From: Clostridiaceae bacterium
GTDB taxonomy: Bacteria; Bacillota; Clostridia; Lachnospirales; Lachnospiraceae
Assembly: GCA_910575795.1 (NCBI GenBank)
Contig: CAJTGE010000038.1
Location: forward strand, 1 to 51,756
DNA length: 51,756 nucleotides
Direction: 5' to 3'
This document shows positions 33,009 through 40,318 of the stretch, piece by piece. Positions within the stretch are counted from its first letter, which is position 1. Each line of letters begins with the position of its first letter. The notes under the pieces are model-generated. The model was not told where the DNA came from. It saw only the letters and a list, made by a program, of their open reading frames with translations, and made no database searches. A program made the translations under genes and the position numbers.

Positions 33009-33247
33009 TGAGATTAGATAAATTTTTAAAGGTTTCGCGCCTGATTAAGCGCAGGACCGTGGCGAATGAAGCGTGCGACGCAGGCCGCGTCCTGGTCAAC
33101 GGGAAGCCGGCCAAGGCGTCCCTTGCCGTTAAGGAAGGGGATGTGCTTGAGATCCGCTTTGGGGCAAGGACAGTGAAAGCCGAGATCCTTGACGTAGCCG
33201 AGACGGTGAAAAAGGATGAGGCAAAGGAGCTTTACCGCTATTTATAG
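33008..33247 (+). CDS. rqcP: S4-domain RNA-binding protein RqcP (YabO/Hsp15 type)
   Basis: 79 residues. Nearly the whole protein is an S4 RNA-binding domain (MRLDKFLKVSRLIKRRTVANEACDAGRVLVNGK). In Bacillus the orthologue YabO/RqcP binds stalled 50S subunits carrying peptidyl-tRNA and works with RqcH in C-terminal Ala tailing. It is coupled to hup by a one-base overlap and precedes yabP as in many Firmicutes. Confidence 0.92.
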   Translation: MRLDKFLKVSRLIKRRTVANEACDAGRVLVNGKPAKASLAVKEGDVLEIRFGARTVKAEILDVAETVKKDEAKELYRYL

Positions 33248-33306
33248 GCCAGGGCCCGCGCAGCTTTACAGGGCCTGCGGGGCCGGATTATTCATAAAGC
33301 GAACCG

Positions 33307-33346
33307 CCTCCTAATATATTTAACTATAGTTAGATATGTCAGGAGG
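33307..33346 (+). promoter_or_regulatory. Hairpin that pairs with the yabP ribosome-binding site
   Basis: CCTCCT (33307-33312) can pair with the AGGAGG Shine-Dalgarno (33341-33346); between them is the perfect 12-bp palindrome TAACTATAGTTA flanked by ATAT repeats. In RNA this would form a stem enclosing the ribosome site; as DNA the palindrome could be an operator. Confidence 0.45.
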
Positions 33347-33354
33347 TTTTTTGT

Positions 33355-33639
33355 ATGGATGAAAAGCTGAACCGGCGGCCCCACAGGCTGGAGATTTTAA
33401 ATCGCGGGACAGGCGGCGTTACCGGCATCCAGGATGTGGTTTCCTTTGACGAAAACCAGATTATCCTGGATACAGATATGGGGCTTCTGACCATCAAGGG
33501 AAAGAGCCTGCATGTGAGCCGCCTGAGCCTTGAAAAGGGAGAGGTGGATATTGAAGGGAGCTTTGACAGCTTTGCCTATTCTTCCAATGACAGCTACCGG
33601 AAATCAGGAGAGTCCCTGTTCGGCAGGCTGTTTAAATAA
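33355..33639 (+). CDS. yabP: Sporulation protein YabP
   Basis: 94 residues, usual length. HRLEILNRGTGGVTGIQDVVSFDENQIILDTDMGLLTIKGKSLHVSRLSLEKGEVDIEG fits the YabP/YqfC fold throughout. In Bacillus it is a mother-cell protein made under SigE and needed for spore coat assembly. The ribosome site lies in a hairpin. It is 12 bases ahead of yabQ and co-transcribed with it. Confidence 0.95.
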   Translation: MDEKLNRRPHRLEILNRGTGGVTGIQDVVSFDENQIILDTDMGLLTIKGKSLHVSRLSLEKGEVDIEGSFDSFAYSSNDSYRKSGESLFGRLFK

Positions 33640-33651
33640 GAGGGCGGCGGG

Positions 33652-34077
33652 ATGAGCGGGGCGATTTATTATGAGACGTTTCTCCTTGCGGCGAGCCTGG
33701 CTGTGGGGATTGGCCTGATGATTGCATATGACGGGCTGCGGCTGTTCCGGGCGCTGGTTCCGCACGGGACACTGTGGACAGGCCTGGAGGACGCGGGGTA
33801 TTGGCTGCTGTCAAGCGGCGCGACCTTTTTACTGCTGTTTTATCAGAATGACGGAATTTTGAGGTGGTATGCCATCGGCGGCGTTTTGCTGGGCATGACA
33901 GCGTACAATGTTACAGTCAGCCGGTTTTACAGAAAGTTATTGAAAAAAACGGCAAAATATTTTACAATGAAGAAAAGAATGCGGCGTGGAAGGAGGCCAG
34001 AGCGGGAGGAGCAGGTAAAGGAGAAGCGGCCGGGCAGTATGAGTATGGGGCCAAAAGAGAAAGGAACAGGAACCTGA
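33652..34077 (+). CDS. yabQ: Sporulation membrane protein YabQ
   Basis: 141 residues with hydrophobic segments at ~8-28, ~45-63 and ~68-85 (ETFLLAASLAVGIGLMIAYDGLRLFR is the family signature) and a basic C-terminal tail (KKTAKYFTMKKRMRRGRRPEREEQVKEKR). It localises to the forespore membrane and is needed for cortex formation in Bacillus. It follows yabP and precedes the DivIC-like gene by four bases. Confidence 0.92.
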   Translation: MSGAIYYETFLLAASLAVGIGLMIAYDGLRLFRALVPHGTLWTGLEDAGYWLLSSGATFLLLFYQNDGILRWYAIGGVLLGMTAYNVTVSRFYRKLLKKTAKYFTMKKRMRRGRRPEREEQVKEKRPGSMSMGPKEKGTGT

Positions 34078-34081
34078 GAGC

Positions 34082-34405
34082 ATGCGGGAAAACAGAAGGA
34101 TTCGTAAAAAGAAGAAAGAACGCTTGAACAACCGCATGGCACTTATGGGTGTCACGCTGGTTGTGATGAGCCTGGCGGCTGCCGTACATTTGAAGGGAAT
34201 TGAGTTGAGGCAGAAGGACGCTGATTACCGTTACAGGGAAGAGGAGCTGGCTGCCCAGGTTGCGGCCGAGGAGGCCCGCGCTCAGGAGCTTGAAGAGTAC
34301 CGCATTTATGTGCAGACAAAGGAATACATAGAAAAGGTGGCCAAGGAAAAGCTTGGCCTGGTGAATAAGGATGAGATACTGTTAAAGCCGTCGGAAAAGA
34401 AGTGA
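34082..34405 (+). CDS. divIC: Septum formation initiator DivIC/FtsB-like
   Basis: 107 residues: a basic cytoplasmic start (RRIRKKKKERLNNR), one transmembrane helix (~20-37), a coiled coil rich in Glu/Ala (EEELAAQVAAEEARAQELEEYRIYV) and the conserved YIEKVAKEKLGLVNKDEIL. It would form the FtsL-DivIC-DivIB complex of the divisome. The position after yabQ is conserved in Firmicutes. Confidence 0.9.
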   Translation: MRENRRIRKKKKERLNNRMALMGVTLVVMSLAAAVHLKGIELRQKDADYRYREEELAAQVAAEEARAQELEEYRIYVQTKEYIEKVAKEKLGLVNKDEILLKPSEKK

Positions 34406-34471
34406 GAGGGGCTAAGAAGCGCGGATCGTTTCGGAATCTGTCGTTCAATTCCGGGGGGAGGTTTGACTGAT

Positions 34472-34504
34472 TTGACAAATATTTCTCTCCACCCTGTATA
34501 TAAT
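34472..34504 (+). promoter_or_regulatory. spoIIE promoter with 21-bp spacer and Spo0A-box-like sequence
   Basis: TTGACA (34472-34477) and TATAAT (34499-34504) are both consensus but separated by 21 bases rather than 17. In Bacillus spoIIE and spoIIG the same over-long spacing marks Spo0A-activated SigA promoters. TTTGACT and TTTGACA at 34462-34477 each resemble the 0A box in reverse (TTCGACA). Confidence 0.65.
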
Positions 34505-34533
34505 GACTCTATGCAGGTTAGGAGGGATTTTTT

Positions 34534-35946
34534 GTGCTTAAAAAGAAGAGCTTACATAGAGACATGGCGGATGTGAACGTCTACACGGCTAAGCGGCTGA
34601 AGGATATGGCCATGTCTTTAAGCGGGCTTGCGCAGGCCTTTGCGGATGAGATCGGGGGAGGAGGGCGTCTGACAAAGGACGACGGGCTGGCGGCCATGCA
34701 GACGGCGGCCGCGGCGGTGTGCGGCGAATGTACCAGGTGCAATCTGTACTGCGGGAGCCGCCGGGAAGAAAGCTATTATCTGTATTACCTTCTCCGGTCG
34801 TTTGAACAGAAGGGAAAAATCGATATGGAGGACATGCCCCGGCTTTTCAGGGAGGCATGCCGGAAAAAGGATGAATATATCCTGCACTTAAACCGGAATC
34901 TGGGGCGGGCGACCATGAACCTGTCCTGGAAGAACCGCTTTCTGGAGAGCCGGGATACGGTGATCGTGCAGTTTCGCGAGCTGGCGGCGATTCTGGAGGA
35001 GTTTTCGGGGCAGATGGAGCACGCCACGGATATCACGGGGACGTGGGAGGAGTCCATCCGCTGCCTGTTCCGCCGCTGCCACATCAGGGTGGAGAATCTG
35101 CTGATCCTGGAGTATGAGAATGAGCAGAAGGAAGCCTTCCTGACGCTGCGCAGCGTGAACGGGCGGTGCATGACCGCTCGGGACGCCGCCAGCCTGGTGG
35201 GGAAGGCGACGAACGGGAGCCGGTGGACGCCGGCCAGGGACAGTAAAAATATCATTACCAGAAATTCGGCCACCTTCCGGTTTGTGGAGGAAGGAAAGTA
35301 CAGGATGCTGCACGGGATCGCAAAGGCGGCAAAGGGCGGGGAGCTGGTGTCAGGCGATAATTTTACCTTTCATGAGGGCCTGCCGCGCCAGGTGATCATG
35401 AGCCTTTCGGACGGGATGGGAAGCGGCATGCTGGCCAGCGAGGACAGCGGCAAGGTGGTGGAGCTGACCGAACAGCTCCTGGAAACCGGATTTTCGGCCC
35501 GATCAGCGCTTAAGCTTGTGAATACCGTGCTTTTGCTGGCCGGGACCGAGCAGAATCCGGCTACGCTCGATCTGTGCTGCGTGGATCTGTACACGGGAGT
35601 GATGGAGGCCATGAAGCTGGGAGCGGTTCCCACGTTTGTCCTTTGCCGCGGCGGGGTTGAGATCATGGAGTCAGGGAATCTCCCCATGGGCGTGGTCAAA
35701 TGCGTGGAGCCGGCGCTTTTGTCCAGAAAGCTGTGGGATAATGACCGGATTATTATGGTCAGCGACGGCGTGCTGGAAGCGCTGCCGGGGGAGAATAAGG
35801 AAGAGACGCTTAAGGAGTTTCTGGAGGATGCCGGAAACGGGAATCCGCAGGAGATGGCGGATCGGATACTGGACTTTGCCGCCTCCTTCCAGGACAAGCC
35901 CGGGGACGATATGACCGTGCTCGTGGGAGGTATTTTTGAGAGATAG
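34534..35946 (+). CDS. spoIIE: SpoIIE-type PP2C phosphatase without the membrane domain
   Basis: 470 residues from a GTG start, seven bases after AGGAGGG. Bacillus SpoIIE is ~827 residues with ten transmembrane helices; here the N-terminal membrane part is absent and the protein begins in the cytoplasmic regulatory region, with a Cys cluster (CGECTRCNLYCGSR). The C-terminal ~210 residues form the PP2C domain (SGDNFTFHEGLPRQVIMSLSDGMGSGMLASEDS, DNDRIIMVSDGVLEALPG, GDDMTVLVGG). It would dephosphorylate SpoIIAA to activate SigF in the forespore. Short, soluble SpoIIE-like forms occur in some Clostridia; septum placement would then need another anchor. Confidence 0.85.
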   Translation: MLKKKSLHRDMADVNVYTAKRLKDMAMSLSGLAQAFADEIGGGGRLTKDDGLAAMQTAAAAVCGECTRCNLYCGSRREESYYLYYLLRSFEQKGKIDMEDMPRLFREACRKKDEYILHLNRNLGRATMNLSWKNRFLESRDTVIVQFRELAAILEEFSGQMEHATDITGTWEESIRCLFRRCHIRVENLLILEYENEQKEAFLTLRSVNGRCMTARDAASLVGKATNGSRWTPARDSKNIITRNSATFRFVEEGKYRMLHGIAKAAKGGELVSGDNFTFHEGLPRQVIMSLSDGMGSGMLASEDSGKVVELTEQLLETGFSARSALKLVNTVLLLAGTEQNPATLDLCCVDLYTGVMEAMKLGAVPTFVLCRGGVEIMESGNLPMGVVKCVEPALLSRKLWDNDRIIMVSDGVLEALPGENKEETLKEFLEDAGNGNPQEMADRILDFAASFQDKPGDDMTVLVGGIFER

Positions 35947-35973
35947 ACGGTTTCAGGGATATCAAGCATAAAG

Positions 35974-37551
35974 ATGGGAATGGACATGACAAAAGACGAT
36001 CGGGAAGCTATGCGTAAAAAAGTATGGTCAGAAGACGGACTGCCAAAAGACGCATTTTTGAGGCAGACGCTTGATTATATGCGGGAAAATGAGATGACCG
36101 TCCCGGGGGACGGGGTGGTGGCGGGTCTTTCAGGCGGGGCGGATTCCGTATGCCTGCTGATTCTGCTGCACAGTCTGGAGAAAACGCTGAGAATCGGCCT
36201 GCGGGCGGTCCATGTGCACCACGGTATACGGGGCGGGGAAGCGGACCGGGATGCGTCTTTTTGCGAGCGGCTCTGCGGGCGGCTTGGGATCGCCTGCCGC
36301 GTGGTCCGGATTGACGCGCCGCGCGAGGCGGCGGAGAAGGGGATCTCCGTGGAAGAGGCGGGCAGGATCGCCAGGTACCATATTTTTGAGGAGGAAGCCC
36401 GGGCGTGGGAGAAAGAAGCGCGGAGGGAGGCAGAGGCGCATGGGGAGGCCGGGGAGGCCGGACAGGCGGCGGGGACGGCCTCTCTGGCCTGCCGGCGCGC
36501 GCGCATTGCCACGGCCCATCACGCCAATGACAATGCCGAGACGATTCTCCACAACCTTCTGCGCGGGAGCGGCCTAAAGGGGCTTGGCGGCATTGCCCCG
36601 GCGCGGGGGCGCGTGATCCGGCCGCTTTTATGGGCAGAGAGCGGGGCAATCCGGGAATTCCTCTCGGAAAAGGGAATCTCATGGGTGGAGGACTCCAGCA
36701 ACCGGGAGAATATCTATACGCGCAACTGCCTGCGCAACGAGATCCTGCCGCTTCTGGAGGAGCGGATCAATACGGCGGCCATTTCCAATATCCTGCGCGC
36801 GGGAATGCGCATCCGGCAGGCGGACGCCTATTTTGAAAAACAGGCGGATGAGTGGCTGGCGGCCCGTATGGGGGACGCCTGTGTGCCTGGCAGGGGCAGT
36901 ACGGAGGAAAAAAGCGGCGCTTCCCCGAAAAACGGTATTTCCATAAAGGAGCTTATGGAGTGCGAGGAGATCCGGAGAGGCTATATCGTGCGCGGGATGC
37001 TCCGGCTTGCAGGCTGTCCGCTGAAGGATGTGACGGCGCGCCATATCGAAGAGATCCTGGCGCTGGCGGACAAGGGAACCGGGAAAACGGCGGCGCTGCC
37101 GTACGGTATTGAGGCGCAGACGGAGTATGGGCGGCTGTGCATCAGGCGGCGGGAAACAGCTTCCGCTGATCCGGATTTTGCTGCAAATCCGGACGGGACA
37201 TGTAAGCAGGAGATCCGCCTGGAGGTCTTTCCTTGTAAAAATCCGGCTGATTTTCCGAAAAACCAGTATACGAAATGGTTTGATTATGATAAAATAAAGG
37301 ATACGTTATCGGTCAGATTCCGCTGTCCGGGCGATTATTTTATGCTGCCCTCCGGAGGAAGGAAGACAGTCAAGTCCTTTATGATTGATGAGAAAATTCC
37401 GCGACAGCAGCGGGGGAGGATTCCTCTCCTGGCTGACGGAAGCCATATTTTATGGATTGTGGGCTATCGGATCAGTGAATACTATAAGATAACAGGGGAA
37501 ACGAAAACCATTTTACAGGCGAAATTAGACGGAGGAAAAAGCAGTGGCTGA
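35974..37551 (+). CDS. tilS: tRNA(Ile)-lysidine synthase TilS
   Basis: 525 residues. PP-loop ATP pyrophosphatase motif VAGLSGGADSVCLLILLH, then VHVHHGIRG and ATAHHANDNAETILHNLLRGSGLKGLGGI. After that come the TilS substrate-binding and C-terminal domains (DTLSVRFRCPGDYFMLPSGG...KTVKSFMIDEKIPRQQRGRIPLL). It converts cytidine-34 of tRNA-Ile(CAU) to lysidine so that AUA is read. A ~35-residue Ala/Glu-rich insert (ARAWEKEARREAEAHGEAGEAG) before ATAHH is longer than usual. The start is uncertain among three close ATGs. It precedes hpt, with an 8-base overlap, as in Bacillus. Confidence 0.94.
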   Translation: MGMDMTKDDREAMRKKVWSEDGLPKDAFLRQTLDYMRENEMTVPGDGVVAGLSGGADSVCLLILLHSLEKTLRIGLRAVHVHHGIRGGEADRDASFCERLCGRLGIACRVVRIDAPREAAEKGISVEEAGRIARYHIFEEEARAWEKEARREAEAHGEAGEAGQAAGTASLACRRARIATAHHANDNAETILHNLLRGSGLKGLGGIAPARGRVIRPLLWAESGAIREFLSEKGISWVEDSSNRENIYTRNCLRNEILPLLEERINTAAISNILRAGMRIRQADAYFEKQADEWLAARMGDACVPGRGSTEEKSGASPKNGISIKELMECEEIRRGYIVRGMLRLAGCPLKDVTARHIEEILALADKGTGKTAALPYGIEAQTEYGRLCIRRRETASADPDFAANPDGTCKQEIRLEVFPCKNPADFPKNQYTKWFDYDKIKDTLSVRFRCPGDYFMLPSGGRKTVKSFMIDEKIPRQQRGRIPLLADGSHILWIVGYRISEYYKITGETKTILQAKLDGGKSSG

Positions 37552-38068
37552 TAAGATTAAGGTATTGCTGACCGAGGAAGAGGTTACGCGGCGGATAGGC
37601 GAGGTGGCGGCAGAGATAAGCAGGGACTACGCCGGGCGGCACGTCCATCTGCTGTGTGTTTTAAAAGGCGGCGTGTTCTTTACCTGCGAGCTGGCAAAAC
37701 GGCTGGATTTGTCGGTTTCCCTGGACTTTATGTCGGTCTCCAGCTATGGATCCGGCACGCAGTCCAGCGGCGCGGTGCGGATTATCAAGGATCTGGACGA
37801 GCCTTTGGAGGGCAAGGATGTGATTATTGTGGAGGACATCATTGATTCCGGGCGGACACTGTCGTATCTGATAGAGATTTTAAAGAAAAGGAATCCAAAG
37901 AGCATTGAGCTCTGTACGCTGCTTGACAAGCCGGAGCGCCGGGTAAAGAAAGAGGTGAAGGTAAAATATACCTGTTTCACGATTCCGGATGAGTTTGTGG
38001 TGGGTTATGGACTGGATTACGATCAGAAATACAGGAATCTGCCATATATCGGCGTAGTGGAGGTATAG
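37544..38068 (+). CDS. hpt: Hypoxanthine phosphoribosyltransferase
   Basis: 174 residues from a GTG start inside the end of tilS, preceded by GGAGGAAAAAG. The PRPP-binding signature is VIIVEDIIDSGRTL; LLCVLKGGVFFTCELAKR and SVSSYGSGTQSSG (the flexible loop) complete the family pattern. It salvages hypoxanthine and guanine to IMP and GMP. The tilS-hpt-ftsH order is conserved in Firmicutes. Confidence 0.95.
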   Translation: MADKIKVLLTEEEVTRRIGEVAAEISRDYAGRHVHLLCVLKGGVFFTCELAKRLDLSVSLDFMSVSSYGSGTQSSGAVRIIKDLDEPLEGKDVIIVEDIIDSGRTLSYLIEILKKRNPKSIELCTLLDKPERRVKKEVKVKYTCFTIPDEFVVGYGLDYDQKYRNLPYIGVVEV

Positions 38069-38128
38069 CGGCAGTTTCGGTGATTTAAGGCTATCCGGGC
38101 TGTTACGAAGTATTAAGGAGGAAGTCAG

Positions 38129-39946
38129 TTGAGGCAGAGACAGTCATTCGGAGGGGGGCTGGGGCTATTGATCCTGGCCCTGCTCCTCTTTATGTTATTT
38201 ACATCGCGCGGCCAGGGCGTAAGCCAGGACGCTCACTTAAGCTTTCCTGAGTTTATGGTTTACCTGGAAAATGGCGCGATCGCGGGCGCGAGGCTGAGCC
38301 CGAACCGGGAGATTCCCACCGGCGAGGTGGAGATTTACATGAGCACCGGCGAGCGGGAAAGCTTCCATGTGCTTGATATCAGGGAAGTGGAGATGGCGCT
38401 GCGCGAGGCGGGGATCAGCTACAGTACGGAAGGGATCGTGCAGGAAAATTATTTCCTGTCGCTGATCCTTCCGATCGCCCTGTCGGCCGGAGTCCTGATC
38501 TTTTTGTTCCTGTTTATGAATGCGCGTTCCGGAAACGGCGCCAACACAAGGATGATGAATTTCGGGAGAAGCCGCGCGAGGATGAGCCGCGCCAGCGATG
38601 TGGATTTTAAGAGCGTGGCGGGCCTTGAGGAGGAGAAGGAGGAGCTTCAGGAGATCGTAGATTTCCTGAAGAATCCGCAGAAGTACACCAGCGTCGGGGC
38701 CAGGATCCCCAAGGGCGTGATACTGGTCGGCCCTCCCGGCACGGGTAAGACGATGCTTGCCAAGGCTGTGGCCGGGGAGGCGGGGGCGCCGTTTCTCTTT
38801 ATTTCTGGTTCTGACTTTGTGGAAATGTTCGTCGGCGTCGGGGCGTCCCGCGTCCGCGATCTGTTTGAGGACGCAAAAAAGAACGCGCCCTGTATCGTGT
38901 TTATCGATGAGATCGACGCTGTGGCGCGCCAGAGGGGAACCGGTATGGGCGGCAGCCACGACGAGCGTGAGCAGACCTTAAACCAGCTTCTGGTGGAAAT
39001 GGACGGCTTCAGCTCCAATGAGGGCATCATTGTCATGGCCGCGACGAACCGCGTCGATATCCTCGATCCCGCGATTCTGCGCCCGGGCCGTTTTGACCGC
39101 AAGGTGGCGGTGGGGAAGCCGGACGTAAAGGGCCGCGAGGAGATTCTGGGCGTGCACACGAAGCAGAAGCCCCTGGGAGAGGATGTGGATCTGCACCGGG
39201 TCGCCCAGACGACATCCGGCTTTACCGGAGCGGATTTGGAGAACCTCATGAATGAGTCCGCGATCAATGCGGCCAAGGCGGGGAGAAAGTTCCTGGTGCA
39301 GGACGATATCGACAAGGCGTTTATTAAAGTGGGGATCGGCACGGAGAAGCACAGCAGGGTGGTCACGGAAAAGGATAAGCGCATCACGGCCTACCACGAG
39401 GCGGGCCACGCGATCCTGTTCCACGTCCTTCCTGATGTGGGGCCGGTGCATACGGTTTCCATCATCCCCACCGGTATAGGCGCGGGGTATACGATGCCGC
39501 TGCCGGAACGGGACGATATGCACATGACAAGAGGCAGGATGCTTCAGAATATCATGGTATCCCTGGGCGGCCGTATCGCGGAAGAGATCATTTTTGACGA
39601 TATCACCACCGGCGCGTCACAGGACATCAAGCAGGCGACCGCTGTCGCCCGCGCCATGGTGACCGAATACGGGATGTCGGACCGGATCGGCATGATCAAT
39701 TACGGCGGCAGCGACAATGAGGTATTTATCGGCCGCGATCTGGCCCAGGCCAGGAGCTACGGCGAGCAGGTGGCCGGCGCGATTGACAGTGAAGTCAAGC
39801 GGATAATCGACGAATGCCACGATAAGGCAAAGGAGATTATCTTAGCGCACGAGGACGTGCTGCATACCTGCTGCAGCCTGCTCATGGAAAAGGAAAAGAT
39901 CGGCAGAGAGGAATTTGAGGCATTATTTGTGCAGGATAATGCGTGA
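38129..39946 (+). CDS. ftsH: ATP-dependent zinc metalloprotease FtsH
   Basis: 605 residues from a TTG start with AAGGAGGAAG upstream. Two transmembrane segments (~8-27 and ~108-131) flank a short external domain. The AAA+ domain has Walker A GPPGTGKT, Walker B VFIDEID and the second-region-of-homology Arg in LRPGRFDRK; the protease site is HEAGHA with the third zinc ligand in the downstream Asp region. It is a hexameric membrane protease that removes misfolded and regulatory proteins and is needed for sporulation in Bacillus. Confidence 0.96.
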   Translation: MRQRQSFGGGLGLLILALLLFMLFTSRGQGVSQDAHLSFPEFMVYLENGAIAGARLSPNREIPTGEVEIYMSTGERESFHVLDIREVEMALREAGISYSTEGIVQENYFLSLILPIALSAGVLIFLFLFMNARSGNGANTRMMNFGRSRARMSRASDVDFKSVAGLEEEKEELQEIVDFLKNPQKYTSVGARIPKGVILVGPPGTGKTMLAKAVAGEAGAPFLFISGSDFVEMFVGVGASRVRDLFEDAKKNAPCIVFIDEIDAVARQRGTGMGGSHDEREQTLNQLLVEMDGFSSNEGIIVMAATNRVDILDPAILRPGRFDRKVAVGKPDVKGREEILGVHTKQKPLGEDVDLHRVAQTTSGFTGADLENLMNESAINAAKAGRKFLVQDDIDKAFIKVGIGTEKHSRVVTEKDKRITAYHEAGHAILFHVLPDVGPVHTVSIIPTGIGAGYTMPLPERDDMHMTRGRMLQNIMVSLGGRIAEEIIFDDITTGASQDIKQATAVARAMVTEYGMSDRIGMINYGGSDNEVFIGRDLAQARSYGEQVAGAIDSEVKRIIDECHDKAKEIILAHEDVLHTCCSLLMEKEKIGREEFEALFVQDNA

Positions 39947-40114
39947 TACGGCAGGGGTGGAATATATATGGCTGAATTTGCACAAAAAAAGGTTTAAAAT
40001 TTACAGATGTTTGTGCAGACTTTTGATGCGGCCTGTGCTATTATAATAGACGTAACCCCCCCAATACATTATATAGTTTTTGCTACACCCCATAAAAACG
40101 AGATACCTTCTCCT

Positions 40115-40145
40115 AAAAAGGCCAGCTACCCCGCTGGCCTTTTTA
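40115..40145 (+). terminator. Rho-independent terminator downstream of ftsH
   Basis: AAAAAGGCCAGC and GCTGGCCTTTTT pair around a six-base loop; the A- and T-flanks allow function in either direction. Confidence 0.85.
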
Positions 40146-40181
40146 CTTTGGCGGATTTGAGGGGAATGGGGACGGTTTGCG

Positions 40182-40207
40182 CAACCGTTCAAGTTGTCTG
40201 AACGGTT
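40182..40207. repeat. Small palindrome AACCGTTCA / TGAACGGTT
   Basis: A 9-bp perfect stem with an 8-base loop. Its arm resembles the terminal repeat of the 26442-26592 element (GTAACAGTTCA) and a single copy at ~32581 (TGAACGGTTAC). Confidence 0.5.
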
Positions 40208-40318
40208 ACTGTTTTGTAAGATTTTCATAAAATTGAAATTTCCTGTTGTATATTTGCCATAGAGTCGTTAGAATATGTATCAGTGACTAAAAAGACTTTA
40301 AAAGGATCGAGATGATTT

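Larger units (their letters stand above)
39947..40318. other. Intergenic region after ftsH; possible short transcript
   Basis: 372 bases without a credible ORF. It holds a TATAAT box (40042-40047) with no good -35, a CCCCCC run near 40055, the terminator at 40115-40145 and a palindrome at 40182-40207. A small RNA of about 100 bases from near 40053 to the terminator is possible but unsupported by any recognised family. Confidence 0.4.

Noticed and set aside
40007..40201. 64-codon open frame after ftsH
   Set aside because: It runs through the terminator hairpin, has no ribosome site and no family resemblance.
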